From Bacteroidia bacterium (GTDB lineage: Bacteria; Bacteroidota; Bacteroidia; UKL13-3), in contig JALONP010000001.1 in assembly GCA_025454875.1 (NCBI GenBank), forward strand, positions 229,170 through 293,169: a stretch of DNA of 64,000 nucleotides, given 5' to 3'. Position 1 is the first letter of the stretch. The number at the start of each line of letters is the position of its first letter. The translations under genes were made by a program, and so were the position numbers. Under the pieces are notes generated by a model. That model did not search any database, had not been told where the DNA came from, and saw nothing but the letters and a program-made list of their open reading frames with translations. Positions 15,875-26,237 of this stretch are shown here, in pieces.

Positions 15875-16813
15875 GTGAACACAACCCAACCACTTTTGGT
15901 TTGCATAATGGGGCCAACTGCTTCGGGCAAAACTGCAGTTGCTATTGAAGTGGCCAAGGCCTTAGGAACCGAAATTATTTCGGCCGATGCAAGGCAGTTC
16001 TATGCTGAAATACCAATAGGCACAGCACAACCCAGTACTGCCGAACTCCAAATGGCGCCACACCATTTAATTGGGCATTTATCTGTTTCGCAAACATACA
16101 CAGCAGGCGATTTTGAGCGCGATGTATTAAAGCTACTGGAACAATTGTTTAAACAACACCAAGTTGTTGTGCTGGTTGGTGGCTCGGGCTTATACGTAAA
16201 AGCCGTATATGAAGGATTGCATGCGTTGCCGCTAGGTGACGAAAACTTGCGTACAGAACTCCATGCATTATTTGCCCAAAAGGGCATCGAAGCATTGCAA
16301 CAAGAACTCCTCAAAGTTGACCCTTCTAGGCTGGAAAAAATAGATGCACAAAACCCGCAACGTTTGATGCGTGCAATTGAAATTGCCAAAGCCAATCAAG
16401 GTTCATTTGAAGGCTTAATAACGACACCAAAAGCAGAACGCCCCTTTCGGATTTTAAAAGTCGCACTCAACCCCAAGCGAGAACTACTCTACAATCGAAT
16501 CAATAATAGGGTACTTGATATGGTAGCCAACGGACTTGAGCAAGAAGCTGCAGCGATGGTTCCGTTTAAAGAAAACTACGCACTCAAAACAGTTGGGTAC
16601 AAAGAGTGGTTTGAATATTTTGAAGGTGCTTTCAACCGCATACAAACCATTGAACGGATTCAGCAACACACCCGCAATTATGCAAAAAAACAGGTAACAT
16701 GGTTGCGAAGAGAAAAGGACCTTATTTGGATTGAAAATGAAAATCCTGCAGAACAAATTATGCAACTGGTAGCGCAGCAATTGACCTCACCAAACCCGGA
16801 CCTTGGTAAATAA
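15875..16813 (+). CDS. miaA: tRNA dimethylallyltransferase
   Basis: A 312-residue enzyme that transfers a dimethylallyl group to N6 of A37 in tRNAs reading UNN codons. The P-loop is GPTASGKT (13-20), then EIISADARQFYAEIPIGTA (substrate region), VVLVGGSGLYVKAVYEGL and, near the C-terminus, YAKKQVTWLRREKDL. The start is GTG at 15875, giving the usual short lead to the P-loop; the next in-frame ATG at residue 12 would remove the first strand. Its 3' end overlaps the 3' end of the convergent pyrD gene by 56 bases. Confidence 0.95.
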   Translation: MNTTQPLLVCIMGPTASGKTAVAIEVAKALGTEIISADARQFYAEIPIGTAQPSTAELQMAPHHLIGHLSVSQTYTAGDFERDVLKLLEQLFKQHQVVVLVGGSGLYVKAVYEGLHALPLGDENLRTELHALFAQKGIEALQQELLKVDPSRLEKIDAQNPQRLMRAIEIAKANQGSFEGLITTPKAERPFRILKVALNPKRELLYNRINNRVLDMVANGLEQEAAAMVPFKENYALKTVGYKEWFEYFEGAFNRIQTIERIQQHTRNYAKKQVTWLRREKDLIWIENENPAEQIMQLVAQQLTSPNPDLGK

Positions 16814-17777
16814 ATCCAGTGTACAATTGAACTATCGTTGCCCCTGCTTCTATTTTTGCATGCGCAGCATTTTTGGTATCAATGCCTCCAACACCTATCA
16901 ATGGAATATTGCCATTGCTTTTTTGGTAAATGTATCGAAGAACTTGCGTAGAATGGGTATGCAAAATTTTTCCACTCAATCCTCCAGCACCAATAGCTTC
17001 AATTGTGGCTTGATCTGTTTGCAAATTAGCCCTGCTGATGGTAGTATTGGTTGCTACAATTCCTTCAATTCCCGATTGCTGTACAATATCAACCACATCA
17101 TCCAACTGCGATTCGGTTAAATCAGGCGCAATCTTTAGCAAGATTGGCTTGGTTTCAGATTTTAATTTACGCAAGGCAACCAATGCCGACAAAATAGCGA
17201 GCAAAGGTCCTTTTTCTTGCAAGGCTCTCAAGTTCGGAGTATTAGGAGAACTTACATTTACTACAAAATAATCGACATACGGATACAGTTTTTCGAAACA
17301 AATTTCATAGTCACGTTGTGCATCCTCGTTTGGCGTGGTTTTGTTTTTCCCAATATTACCGCCAACAACCAACCCTTTGGGCCTATATTGCAAGCGCTTC
17401 ACAATTGCATCAGCACCATCATTGTTAAATCCCATTCTGTTGATAATAGCTTTGTCCTTAAGGAGCCTAAATAGCCTGGGTTTATCATTGCCAGGCTGCG
17501 GCTTGGGTGTAACAGTCCCTATCTCCACACTTCCAAACCCAAGGCATTGAAAAACGTCAAGGTAAGCAGCGTTTTTATCAAAACCAGCTGCAAGCCCCAC
17601 TCTGTTTGGGAATTCAATTCCCAAAAAAGTTACAGGGTTGTGTACATAAAAAAGCCTTTTCACAAGCCACTTTATTCCAGGTACTTTTAAAAAAAAGTTA
17701 AACACGTTGAGTGTGAAATAATGCGCAGTTTCGGCAGGCATCAAAAATAAACACCTGACTATGAGTTTGTAAATCAT
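16758..17777 (-). CDS. pyrD: Dihydroorotate dehydrogenase (quinone), class 2
   Basis: A 339-residue FMN enzyme that oxidises dihydroorotate to orotate in pyrimidine synthesis with a membrane quinone as acceptor. The N-terminal extension with an amphipathic membrane-binding helix (about residues 1-40, ETAHYFTLNVFNFFLKVPG) marks class 2. Family motifs are GLAAGFDKNA, GTVTPKPQPGN, INRMGFNNDG and VVNVSSPNTPNLR, with the catalytic Ser in that last stretch, and LIGVGGIDTKNAAHAKIEAGA near the end. The last 19 codons, including the stop, overlap the 3' end of miaA; the C-terminus is nevertheless of normal family length. Confidence 0.95.
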   Translation of the reverse strand: MIYKLIVRCLFLMPAETAHYFTLNVFNFFLKVPGIKWLVKRLFYVHNPVTFLGIEFPNRVGLAAGFDKNAAYLDVFQCLGFGSVEIGTVTPKPQPGNDKPRLFRLLKDKAIINRMGFNNDGADAIVKRLQYRPKGLVVGGNIGKNKTTPNEDAQRDYEICFEKLYPYVDYFVVNVSSPNTPNLRALQEKGPLLAILSALVALRKLKSETKPILLKIAPDLTESQLDDVVDIVQQSGIEGIVATNTTISRANLQTDQATIEAIGAGGLSGKILHTHSTQVLRYIYQKSNGNIPLIGVGGIDTKNAAHAKIEAGATIVQLYTGFIYQGPGLVRSIAALPVA

Positions 17778-17950
17778 GTATGATTAATTGGAATACGAAT
17801 TCAAAAATGTGACAATTGATTGGTCCCTGCAAACAAACCTTTTGAACATACTGTGGTTTATTAATTAGCTACTGAATTCCCTAACTGTTTAGACGCATTT
17901 TAAATAAACAAATGTGGATTGTATGCAATAGGATAAGAAATGGCTATTTA

Positions 17951-17958
17951 TAAATTTG
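17951..17958 (+). promoter_or_regulatory. -7 promoter element for the sdhCAB operon
   Basis: TAAATTTG matches TAnnTTTG and lies 40 bases before the sdhC start. I see no TTTG at the right distance upstream, so only half the promoter is supported. The remainder of the 221-base gap (17778-17998) shows nothing else. Confidence 0.35.
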
Positions 17959-17998
17959 CGCACGCTTATAAAAATGTTCAATCTATCATTAACTATTT

Positions 17999-18787
17999 AT
18001 GAATTGGTTATCAAAACTGTTTAATTCTTCTATCGGTCAAAAATTGCTTGTTGCGCTAACAGGTTTATTCTTATGCACCTTTTTAATTGTGCATCTATCT
18101 GGAAATTTTCAATTATTTAAAAATGATAATGGAATGGCATTTAACCTATATACGGTTTTTATGACTACCAATCCTTTTATTAAAACAGTTTCCTACGTGT
18201 TGTATGCAAGCATTTTGTTTCATGCCTTTAAGGGAATTCATTTGGCAATTAAAAACAGAAGCGCCCGCCCAGTAGCATATGCCACAGTAGATGGTAAGGC
18301 CAATAGCCACTGGACATCAAGAAGCATGGGTGTATTGGGAACCATTATTCTTGTTTTTATTGTTGTTCATATGGGCGATTTTTGGTACGAATACAAATTT
18401 GGCCATATCCCTTACATAAGGTATACTCAAAATATGGTGACTGGAGAACTTACTTCTACACCTCTGGTAGGAATGGATGGACAACCATTGACAATTAATA
18501 AAAAAATGGAAGAATTTGTTGATGGAGATAATAAAATCATCATTGTAAAAGACCTATACGCTGAGGTAAAAGAAGAATTCACCAATCCTCTTTTGGTGCT
18601 CATTTATTTAATTTCAATGGCGGCCATTGGATTTCATTTATTCCACGGGTTTCAAAGTGGCTTCCAAACAATTGGTGTAAATCATCCTAAATACACCCCT
18701 ATTTTAAAATCATTAAGTTTATGGCTATTTGGTATTATCATACCATTGGCCTTTGCGTCAATGCCCCTTTATTTTTATTTCTTGTAA
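17999..18787 (+). CDS. sdhC: Succinate dehydrogenase/fumarate reductase cytochrome b subunit
   Basis: A 262-residue membrane subunit of the b558 type (about five transmembrane helices) that anchors the SdhA/SdhB subunits and carries haem b. Hydrophobic segments start at GQKLLVALTGLFLCTFLIVH, where the helix carries a His suitable as a haem ligand (IVHLSGN), continue through VSYVLYASILFHAFKGIHLA and TIILVFIVVHMGDFW, and end with FHLFHGFQSGFQTIG and LWLFGIIIPLAFASM. A single large cytochrome b subunit without SdhD is usual in Bacteroidota. First gene of sdhCAB; sdhA follows within 22 bases. Confidence 0.93.
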   Translation: MNWLSKLFNSSIGQKLLVALTGLFLCTFLIVHLSGNFQLFKNDNGMAFNLYTVFMTTNPFIKTVSYVLYASILFHAFKGIHLAIKNRSARPVAYATVDGKANSHWTSRSMGVLGTIILVFIVVHMGDFWYEYKFGHIPYIRYTQNMVTGELTSTPLVGMDGQPLTINKKMEEFVDGDNKIIIVKDLYAEVKEEFTNPLLVLIYLISMAAIGFHLFHGFQSGFQTIGVNHPKYTPILKSLSLWLFGIIIPLAFASMPLYFYFL

Positions 18788-18808
18788 TTGTTTAACCACT
18801 TCGTTTAT

Positions 18809-20815
18809 ATGTCAACTTCACCAAAACTAGATGCTAAAATTCCTGAGGGTGTTTTAGAAAACAAATGGACTAAATACCGTTCAACAGTACCTTTGGTAAA
18901 CCCAGCAAACAAAAGAAGCCTGGAGATTATTGTGGTAGGTTCTGGATTAGCTGGTTCAGCAGCGGCAGCTTCACTTGCCGAAATGGGATACAAGGTAAAA
19001 GTATTCTGCTTTCAAGACTCGCCTCGCAGGGCGCACTCTATTGCCGCTCAAGGTGGAATTAATGCTGCAAAAAACTACCAAAATGATGGTGACTCTGTAT
19101 ACCGATTATTTTACGACACAATTAAAGGTGGTGACTACCGTGCACGCGAAGCCAATGTTCACCGATTAGCCGAAGTAAGTGGAAACATTATTGACCAATG
19201 TGTTGCACAAGGTGTTCCATTTGCACGCGAATACGGTGGATTGTTAAGCAACCGCTCATTTGGAGGCACACAAGTTCAACGGACGTTTTATGCAGCAGGG
19301 CAAACAGGACAACAATTGTTGCTTGGTGCTTACTCAGCATTGGAACGCCAAATTGGAATGGGAGCTGTTCAAATGTACTCGCGCCATGAAATGTTAGATA
19401 TTGTAAACATAGATGGCAAATGCCGAGGCATCATCGCACGTGATTTGGTAACAGGTAAGTTAGAAAGGCATTTTGGACATGCAGTTTTGTTATGCACTGG
19501 TGGATATGGTAACGTATTTTACCTATCAACCAATGCAATGGGAAGCAACGTAACTGCAGCTTGGAAAGCCCACAAGAAAGGGGCGTTTTTCAGCAATCCT
19601 TGTTATACCCAAATTCACCCAACTTGTATTCCAGTATCTGGAACACACCAATCAAAGCTCACCTTAATGAGCGAATCATTGAGAAACGATGGCCGCATTT
19701 GGGTGCCTAAACGCAAAGAAGATGCGCAAGCTATACGTGAGGGTAAATTAAATCCGAACGACCTTAAAGAAGAAGACCGCGACTACTACTTAGAAAGAAG
19801 GTATCCTGCATTTGGCAACTTGGTTCCGCGTGATGTAGCTTCACGTGCAGCTAAAGAAAGATGTGATGCTGGGTTTGGGGTAAATAAAACAGGTGAAGCC
19901 GTTTTCTTAGATTTTGCAGCCAATATGATGCGTTATGGCCGTATTGAAGCCAACAAAAAAGGAATTTATAACCCAACGGAAGACGTAGTAAAACAACTTG
20001 GAAAAGAAGTAGTAGTTGAAAAATACGGTAACCTATTTGATATGTACAAACAAATTACCGGTGTTGATCCATATGAAAACCCAATGATGATTTACCCTGC
20101 GGTACATTATACAATGGGTGGCTTATGGGTAGACTATAACTTAATGACAACGGTGCCTGGGTTATATGCATTAGGTGAAGCAAATTTCTCAGACCATGGA
20201 GCTAACAGACTAGGTGCTTCAGCACTTATGCAAGGACTTGCCGATGGCTATTTTGTAATACCGTATACAATTGGAGCTTATCTAAGCAATGAAATCCGGA
20301 CCAAAGCTATTCCAACCGATCATGAAGCATTTGTAACCGCTGAAAAAGAAACAGCCGAGCAAATTAATAAGTTAATGAACGTAAAAGGCACCAAGCCGGT
20401 TGATTACTTCCACCGTAAGCTTGGACTGATAATGTGGAACGAATGTGGTATGGCCCGCAATGCTGAGGGCTTGAAAAAAGCCATCCAAGACATTCAAGCA
20501 CTTCGTGATGAGTTTTGGAAAGATGTACGCATTCCAGGTGAAGCAAACAATATGAACCCAGAGTTGGAAAAAGCAGGAAGGGTTGCCGATTTCTTGGAGT
20601 TAGGTGAATTGATGTGCATTGACGCCCTTAACCGAAATGAAAGTTGTGGTGGTCACTTTAGAGAAGAATACCAAACTGAAGAAGGAGAAGCGTTGCGTGA
20701 TGACGAAAACTATGCATATGTAGCTTCATGGGAAAACAAAGGAAATTCTTGGGAACTGCACAAAGAAGAACTCAAATATGAGAACATCAAAATCGCACAA
20801 CGCAGCTATAAATAG
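18809..20815 (+). CDS. sdhA: Succinate dehydrogenase/fumarate reductase flavoprotein subunit
   Basis: A 668-residue catalytic flavoprotein converting succinate to fumarate (or the reverse) for the TCA cycle and electron transport. The FAD-binding motif is [12 protein letters not shown] (43-54). The covalent FAD site is in [15 protein letters not shown] with H76. Active-site stretches include [27 protein letters not shown] and [21 protein letters not shown] place the start at ATG 18809 rather than an upstream TTG that directly follows the sdhC stop. Length and insertions fit the b558-type enzymes of Bacteroidota and epsilonproteobacteria. Confidence 0.96.
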   Translation: MSTSPKLDAKIPEGVLENKWTKYRSTVPLVNPANKRSLEIIVVGSGLAGSAAAASLAEMGYKVKVFCFQDSPRRAHSIAAQGGINAAKNYQNDGDSVYRLFYDTIKGGDYRAREANVHRLAEVSGNIIDQCVAQGVPFAREYGGLLSNRSFGGTQVQRTFYAAGQTGQQLLLGAYSALERQIGMGAVQMYSRHEMLDIVNIDGKCRGIIARDLVTGKLERHFGHAVLLCTGGYGNVFYLSTNAMGSNVTAAWKAHKKGAFFSNPCYTQIHPTCIPVSGTHQSKLTLMSESLRNDGRIWVPKRKEDAQAIREGKLNPNDLKEEDRDYYLERRYPAFGNLVPRDVASRAAKERCDAGFGVNKTGEAVFLDFAANMMRYGRIEANKKGIYNPTEDVVKQLGKEVVVEKYGNLFDMYKQITGVDPYENPMMIYPAVHYTMGGLWVDYNLMTTVPGLYALGEANFSDHGANRLGASALMQGLADGYFVIPYTIGAYLSNEIRTKAIPTDHEAFVTAEKETAEQINKLMNVKGTKPVDYFHRKLGLIMWNECGMARNAEGLKKAIQDIQALRDEFWKDVRIPGEANNMNPELEKAGRVADFLELGELMCIDALNRNESCGGHFREEYQTEEGEALRDDENYAYVASWENKGNSWELHKEELKYENIKIAQRSYK

Positions 20816-20842
20816 TAAAATAAGTAATCCAATAACAAAAAT

Positions 20843-21598
20843 ATGAGCGGAAATATGAATATTACTTTGAAAGTATGGAGACAAAACAAAGCCTCTGATA
20901 AAGGTCGTTTTGAAACCTATGCCATTCCAAATGTATCTGAAGACATGTCGTTTTTAGAGATGTTTGATATTTTAAACGAACAACTCATTATTGAAGGAAA
21001 AGACCCGGTTGCATTTGACCACGATTGCCGTGAAGGCATTTGCGGAATGTGCAGCATGTTTATCAATGGTCGCCCACATGGTCCATTAAAAGGGGTAACT
21101 ACTTGTCAACTCCATATGCGCTCATTCAAAAACGGTGATACCATTGTAGTTGAACCGTGGAGGGCAAAAGCTTTTCCAGTGATTAAAGACTTGGTAGTTG
21201 ATAGGTCAGCATTTGACAGAATCATTGCTGCAGGTGGTTATATTTCGGTAAATACTGGAAATGCCCAAGATGCCAACAGCTTGCCAGTTGCCAAAGAAAA
21301 TGCAGACCACGCATTTTTTGCCGCTGCATGCATCGGTTGTGGCGCTTGTGTGGCAGCTTGTAAAAATGCCTCTGCCATGTTGTTTACATCGGCTAAAATT
21401 TCGCAACTAGCCCTGTTACCTCAAGGGGCGCCTGAACGTAATACGCGCGCACTCAATATGGTAGCGCAACATGATGCCGAAGGTTTTGGTTCATGTACCA
21501 ATACAGGAGCTTGTGAAGCTGAGTGCCCTAAAGGTATTTCACTTTCCAACATAGCCCGCATGAACCGCGAATACCTTGGTGCAGCACTCATGTCGTAA
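20843..21598 (+). CDS. sdhB: Succinate dehydrogenase/fumarate reductase iron-sulfur subunit
   Basis: A 251-residue subunit that carries electrons from the flavin to the membrane quinone site. The N-terminal [2Fe-2S] ligands are C62, C67, C70 and C88 ([10 protein letters not shown]...TTC). The second domain has [11 protein letters not shown] (C163, C166, C169, C173) and a later [11 protein letters not shown] (C218, C224, C228), supplying the [4Fe-4S] and [3Fe-4S] clusters. Last gene of sdhCAB, followed 25 bases later by a strong hairpin terminator. Confidence 0.96.
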   Translation: MSGNMNITLKVWRQNKASDKGRFETYAIPNVSEDMSFLEMFDILNEQLIIEGKDPVAFDHDCREGICGMCSMFINGRPHGPLKGVTTCQLHMRSFKNGDTIVVEPWRAKAFPVIKDLVVDRSAFDRIIAAGGYISVNTGNAQDANSLPVAKENADHAFFAAACIGCGACVAACKNASAMLFTSAKISQLALLPQGAPERNTRALNMVAQHDAEGFGSCTNTGACEAECPKGISLSNIARMNREYLGAALMS

Positions 21599-21623
21599 CA
21601 AAAACAAATTGTTAAATTCAATC

Positions 21624-21658
21624 ATCCTGTTGTCAATTTATTGGCAACAGGATTTTTT
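21624..21658 (+). terminator. Rho-independent terminator of sdhCAB
   Basis: The stem ATCCTGTTGTCAA pairs with TTGGCAACAGGAT (13 pairs with one U-G) around a 4-nt loop, followed by six T. It also rules out translation of the next gene from codons inside the hairpin. Confidence 0.9.
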
Positions 21659-21715
21659 ATGCAACGTGGTGTTATGATATTGCGTCTTAGAGTGTATATT
21701 GCTCACACATCATTG

Positions 21716-24388
21716 ATGTCGTTGAAAAAACTCCTAGTTCATACCATTTTATTACTCTTGTTTGCTCTAACAAGCCAACATGTTGTTGCTACACACTACC
21801 GAGCAGGCGAAATTTATTACCAACAAATAAGTGGGCGAACCATTAGGGCCACCGTAGTTACCTTTACCGATCCGCAATCGCCCGCCAATGAATTTACCGT
21901 TTCGGTAACCATTGTTTGGGGAGATGGTACGTTAAATGAAGCCCCTCGAACTTCCATTGATCGTGTAAGTGCCAATGCGCAACGCAATGTGTATGTATTG
22001 GACCATACTTATTCTACGGACGGGAGTTATGTTATCAGTGTAACTGATCCGAATAGGGTGAACGATATTGTAAACATTAACAGTGGGCGCTCTGACCAAG
22101 TTCCCTTTTTTGTGCAAAGCCTTGTGCGCATTAGTAGTTCAATTGGAAACAATACTTCTCCAATATTAACAGTTCCTCCATTGGTTGATGGTTGCGAACA
22201 GTTTTTTTACCTACACAATCCAGGAGCATATGACCCAGATGGTGATAGTCTTGTGTTTTCAATTGGGATTCCTAAACAAGGCAAAAACGATCCTGTTCCT
22301 AATTATGTTGAACCAATAAACAGTGACAGCTTTACCATTGATCCGCAAACCGGAAAGCTCTATTGGGTTAAACCACTTAACCAAGGCTTGTATAACATTG
22401 TGATTCGTGTATCCGAATACCGACAGGGCATTTTGGTTGGATATGTAGAACGTGATATGCAAATACGGATTCGAATTTGCATTAACCAACCGCCCAATAT
22501 ATCTACTTATGCAGACAGATGCGTGAACGCAGGCGACTCGGTCAACCAACTCATTGTATCGAATGATATCGATATACAAGTAGTAACCATTAGGGGTTAT
22601 GGAGGTCCTTTTAATGTGCCAAACAGCCCGGCAACATTATCGCCCAATCCCGGATCAGGAACACAAGTTGCCAACACGCTTTTTTCTTGGAAAACCAATT
22701 GTAGCCATATTCGCAACGAAAAACATACAGCAATTTTTGAGAGCAAAGATGATTTTTCTGTACCAATGGCTAACTATACTTCGTTAGGCATTAGGGTTGT
22801 TGGACCTAAACCAACAAATATCCAGTTAAAGCAAATCGGTAATGGTTTTTTGGTAAGCTGGAACCCCGACTCGTGCCGATTGGCAAACGCGTATAAAATT
22901 TACCGAAAAATAGATAGTTCATTTTTTACCCCTGCACAATGCCAAGTAGGCATGCCTGATGGATTAGGGTTCGAATTAATTGGCAATATTCCACTTGTGC
23001 AAAACGGACCGGTTGATACTTTTTTTTACGACAACAATAAAGGTGAAGGCCTCTCCCCTTTAGTTAACTATTGCTACAGAATTGTTGCTGTTTTTCCTCC
23101 ACGTAGCGCAAATGGCAATGTGAATGGCAATCGTCCGAGCGAAAGTTATGTATCTGATGAGGTATGTGATGCCATTGTTAGGAGCAAGCCAATTATTACC
23201 AATGTTTCAGTAAGAACAACTGATATTATTAATGGCTCGATTGAACTTACGTGGATTAGGCCTGATACATTGGATACAACCATTTACACGCCTCCATACC
23301 GACTTCGGTTTAACCGCGCTCAACAAGGGAATGGCCCACTTCAATTCACTTCCTTTTTAACTACCACCTATAGTACATTCGCTTCCATTCCCGATTCAAC
23401 CATCATTGATACCCTCATTAATACCAGTTCAACGCAATGGGTATACAAGATTGAATTGCAATGGGATTCACTCGGTGTTGCCACAACTGTAGATGCAAGT
23501 CCTAATGCAAGCTCAGTATTTGCAAGTATATTCTCCACAGATAATACCAATATTTTGAGTTGGAGGGCTCGGGTACCATGGACCAATACCAGTTACACGG
23601 TCTTCAAACAAAACGAAACCACCTTGGAATTTGACTCTATCGCAACTGTAGATACATTATCATATAAAGATACTGGACTTGTTAATGGCCGCAGCTATTG
23701 TTACTTCGTTGTAACTAAAGGGGCCTATTCGTTTTTTAACAACCCGCTGTTTAACGCTTCTCAACAAATTTGCGGGATTCCAATTGATACGATTAAACCT
23801 TGTCCACCAGTTTTATCAGTTCAAACCCCTTGTGAAACTTTTGGTGATTTCACTAATAAGTTAAATTGGATACCTAGACCTGCCTGCGCAGATGATGTGG
23901 TAAAATACAGAGTATACTATAAGCGCCAAGTTCAAGACACATTTGAATTGTTATCCGAAACCGTGGTAAACATTAATAGTTACAACGACAGCCGTGATAC
24001 GTTGAGGTATTCAATTGCAGGTTGTTATGCTGTAACTGGAATCGACTCATTTAACAACGAAAGTCCATTTACCAATACCATTTGTGTCGACAATTGTCCA
24101 TTCTACCGTATTCCAAATGTATTTACACCCGATGGTGATTTGCTTAATGAGTTACTCAAACCATTCGAGTACCGATTTATTGACCGCATTGATTTAAAAA
24201 TATACAATCGTTGGGGAACACAAGTATACGGAACGCAAAACCTGGATATTAACTGGGACGGAACGGATCAAACCAATGGGAAACCACTTTCACCTGGTGT
24301 GTATTATTATACCCTCGAAGTGTACCAGCGTTTTTTAAATGAAATGAAAGTGGAAAAGTTAAGTGGCACCATCCAACTTATTAAGTAA
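21716..24388 (+). CDS. Large secreted protein with gliding-motility-associated C-terminal domain (T9SS type)
   Basis: An 890-residue exported protein. The signal peptide is MSLKKLLVHTILLLLFALTS. The first third has THYRAGEIYY and a PKD/cadherin-like DPDGDSLVFSI region; the middle contains FN3-like repeats with several Cys (SWNPDSCRLANAYKIYRK, KLNWIPRPACADDVVKYRVYY). The last 90 residues form the gliding-motility-associated (CHU_C, T9SS type B) domain: YRIPNVFTPDGDLLNELLKP, IYNRWGTQVY, NWDGT and SPGVYYYTLEV. Such proteins are exported by T9SS and retained on the surface; adhesion is plausible but unproven. The start at 21716 is chosen because earlier codons lie in the sdh terminator or give no signal peptide. 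Confidence 0.88.
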   Translation: MSLKKLLVHTILLLLFALTSQHVVATHYRAGEIYYQQISGRTIRATVVTFTDPQSPANEFTVSVTIVWGDGTLNEAPRTSIDRVSANAQRNVYVLDHTYSTDGSYVISVTDPNRVNDIVNINSGRSDQVPFFVQSLVRISSSIGNNTSPILTVPPLVDGCEQFFYLHNPGAYDPDGDSLVFSIGIPKQGKNDPVPNYVEPINSDSFTIDPQTGKLYWVKPLNQGLYNIVIRVSEYRQGILVGYVERDMQIRIRICINQPPNISTYADRCVNAGDSVNQLIVSNDIDIQVVTIRGYGGPFNVPNSPATLSPNPGSGTQVANTLFSWKTNCSHIRNEKHTAIFESKDDFSVPMANYTSLGIRVVGPKPTNIQLKQIGNGFLVSWNPDSCRLANAYKIYRKIDSSFFTPAQCQVGMPDGLGFELIGNIPLVQNGPVDTFFYDNNKGEGLSPLVNYCYRIVAVFPPRSANGNVNGNRPSESYVSDEVCDAIVRSKPIITNVSVRTTDIINGSIELTWIRPDTLDTTIYTPPYRLRFNRAQQGNGPLQFTSFLTTTYSTFASIPDSTIIDTLINTSSTQWVYKIELQWDSLGVATTVDASPNASSVFASIFSTDNTNILSWRARVPWTNTSYTVFKQNETTLEFDSIATVDTLSYKDTGLVNGRSYCYFVVTKGAYSFFNNPLFNASQQICGIPIDTIKPCPPVLSVQTPCETFGDFTNKLNWIPRPACADDVVKYRVYYKRQVQDTFELLSETVVNINSYNDSRDTLRYSIAGCYAVTGIDSFNNESPFTNTICVDNCPFYRIPNVFTPDGDLLNELLKPFEYRFIDRIDLKIYNRWGTQVYGTQNLDINWDGTDQTNGKPLSPGVYYYTLEVYQRFLNEMKVEKLSGTIQLIK

Positions 24389-24415
24389 GGTATTAACATT
24401 GATTTTTACAACAAC

Positions 24416-25006
24416 GTGTTTACAGGAATAATCGAAACAAAGGCTACCCTTATTCAAAAGGAACAAGTTGGAAGCAATATCCAATTTACATTTGAAAGCG
24501 AATTGGCATCACAATTTCGTGTTGACCAAAGCATTGCACACAATGGTGTTTGTTTAACAGTAATAGGAATACAAGGCATTCAATACACTGTTGTAGCGAT
24601 TGATGAAACATTACGCAAAACCAATTTGGGTAATCTACAAGTGAACAATCAGGTCAATATCGAAAGGTGTATGCCAGCCAACGGTCGTTTTGATGGGCAT
24701 ATTGTTCAAGGGCATGTAGATACAGTTGCCACTTGTGTTGAGGTAACTGAGGTAAATGGTAGCTGGTTGTTTACGTTTGAGCTAGGTTCAAAGGGGCAAC
24801 CTGAATTGTTGGTTGACAAAGGTTCCATTTGCATTAATGGGATTAGCCTCACAATTGTTCAAACAATGGCCAACCAATTTCAAGTTGCAATCATACCTTA
24901 CACTTACGAACATACAACCATGAATAGGGTACAACCTGGAACAGTTGCCAATATTGAATATGATATTGTTGGGAAATACATCCGAAAAATGTTGTCGAAT
25001 CGATAA
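24416..25006 (+). CDS. ribE: Riboflavin synthase, alpha subunit
   Basis: A 196-residue enzyme that dismutates two 6,7-dimethyl-8-ribityllumazine molecules to riboflavin. It consists of two lumazine-binding repeats: MFTGIIETKATL at the very start (the family's invariant opening), NGVCLTV, GRFDGHIVQGHVDTVA, and the second repeat with GSICINGISLTIV and YTYEHTTMNR. The start codon is GTG at 24416, fixed by the MFTGIIE motif. It stands 27 bases after the surface-protein gene and ends at a terminator shared with the convergent ribosomal protein operon. The flavokinase gene ribF lies separately at 36678-37613. Confidence 0.95.
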   Translation: MFTGIIETKATLIQKEQVGSNIQFTFESELASQFRVDQSIAHNGVCLTVIGIQGIQYTVVAIDETLRKTNLGNLQVNNQVNIERCMPANGRFDGHIVQGHVDTVATCVEVTEVNGSWLFTFELGSKGQPELLVDKGSICINGISLTIVQTMANQFQVAIIPYTYEHTTMNRVQPGTVANIEYDIVGKYIRKMLSNR

Positions 25007-25052
25007 ACTTAATTGTTGTTCATTGGTAATCTAGCCCTTTTCATGGCAACAA

Positions 25053-25082
25053 AAAAGCCCAACCTTTTCAAGTTGGGCTTTT
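25053..25082. terminator. Bidirectional terminator between ribE and rplI
   Basis: AAAAGCCCAAC pairs with GTTGGGCTTTT around an 8-nt loop, with A and T runs on either side. It can end both the plus-strand ribE transcript and the minus-strand rpsF-rpsR-rplI transcript. Confidence 0.88.
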
Positions 25083-25103
25083 GATTGAATCAATCAATAA
25101 AAC

Positions 25104-25544
25104 TTATTCAGAAACTACTTCAAGTTGGATATTTACAACCACATCTCTATGTAAGTTTAATGTGGCTTGGTACGTACCCAATACTTTGATATCGCCAACT
25201 TCAATCTTACGTCTGTCGATATCGTATCCTTTTGTTTTAAGAGCTTGTGCTACTTGCAACGGAGTAACAGAACCAAAAATTTTATCATTTGCACCGGCTT
25301 TTGTACCAATGGTAATAGTTAAATCTTTAAGCTGTTCTGCAGTTGCTTGCGCATCGGTTTTTAGTTTTTCACGCTTTAATACACCTTGACGGTTATTTTC
25401 TTCCAATACCTTAATGTTAGAAGGAGTAGCCATGATCGCATAACCTTTAGGAAACAAGAAATTATTTGCGTAACCATCTTTCACAGTTACGATGTCGCCT
25501 TGTTGGCCTAGATTCTTTAGGTTTTCTTTTAAAATAATTTTCAT
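25104..25544 (-). CDS. rplI: 50S ribosomal protein L9
   Basis: A 146-residue L9. The N-terminal RNA-binding domain is typical (MKIILKENLKNLGQQGDIVTVKDGYANNFLFPKG), then the long connecting helix (VLEENNRQGVLKREKLK) and the C-terminal domain with KIFGSVTPLQVAQALKTKGYDIDRRKI. Last gene of rpsF-rpsR-rplI, 13 bases after rpsR, ending at the bidirectional terminator. Confidence 0.97.
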   Translation of the reverse strand: MKIILKENLKNLGQQGDIVTVKDGYANNFLFPKGYAIMATPSNIKVLEENNRQGVLKREKLKTDAQATAEQLKDLTITIGTKAGANDKIFGSVTPLQVAQALKTKGYDIDRRKIEVGDIKVLGTYQATLNLHRDVVVNIQLEVVSE

Positions 25545-25557
25545 AATGTACTTCTCC

Positions 25558-25833
25558 TTATTTTAATTGATCGGCTACATATGGAAGGATTGCTAAGTGA
25601 CGTGCACGTTTTACGGCCATTGCCACTTTACGTTGATACTTCAAAGAAGTACCTGTAAGTCTGCGAGGTAAAATTTTACCTTGTTCATTTACAAACTTCA
25701 ACAAGAAATTAGCATCCTTGTAATCGATGTACTTAATACCCGACTTTTTGAACCGGCAGTATTTTTTCTTTTGAGGTGCTTCAGGTGTAGTATTGAACAC
25801 CATCGCAGGATTGTTTTGTGCTTTAGTTGCCAT
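25558..25833 (-). CDS. rpsR: 30S ribosomal protein S18
   Basis: A 91-residue S18 with the family core [19 protein letters not shown], then [40 protein letters not shown]. It binds the 30S platform together with S6, whose gene lies 2 bases upstream. The short N-terminal extension before the core is usual for Bacteroidota. No ssb or priB lies in the operon. Confidence 0.97.
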   Translation of the reverse strand: MATKAQNNPAMVFNTTPEAPQKKKYCRFKKSGIKYIDYKDANFLLKFVNEQGKILPRRLTGTSLKYQRKVAMAVKRARHLAILPYVADQLK

Positions 25834-25835
25834 AA

Positions 25836-26237
25836 TTACTTACCTTCTTGTTGTTTGTCTTTTTTAGATTGGTTGAATTCACCATTACGTTTGCGTTGGT
25901 TGTAAATCACTGCATGTTTGTCGAGTGATGTAGAGAGGAAACGCATGATTCGCTCGTCACGTCTGAAAGCTAGTTCAAATTTGGAAATAAAGCTGGTTGG
26001 GGCTTTGTACTCATAAATATGGTAAAAGCCAGTGGTTTTTTTGTTAATTGGATAAGCCAATTTTGTTAAACCCCAGTTTTCTTCATGAACCATCTCTCCA
26101 CCGTTTTCGATAATCATGTTACGGTACTTAGACAAAGCATCTTTTAACTGCTCGTCTGAGAGTACGGGTGTGAAAATAATCACAGATTCATAGTCGTTTA
26201 GGACAACTTGTTCTTTTGCTGTTTTTTTAGCTGCCAT
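25836..26237 (-). CDS. rpsF: 30S ribosomal protein S6
   Basis: A 133-residue S6 beginning [10 protein letters not shown] and showing the ferredoxin-like core: [22 protein letters not shown], then [26 protein letters not shown] and [16 protein letters not shown]. The start at 26237 is taken because a longer frame reaching 26333 adds 32 unlikely residues. The C-terminal tail is rich in Lys and Gln. First gene of rpsF-rpsR-rplI; in many bacteria the S6-S18 complex represses its own mRNA, but I did not identify such a structure in the leader. Confidence 0.95.
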   Translation of the reverse strand: MAAKKTAKEQVVLNDYESVIIFTPVLSDEQLKDALSKYRNMIIENGGEMVHEENWGLTKLAYPINKKTTGFYHIYEYKAPTSFISKFELAFRRDERIMRFLSTSLDKHAVIYNQRKRNGEFNQSKKDKQQEGK

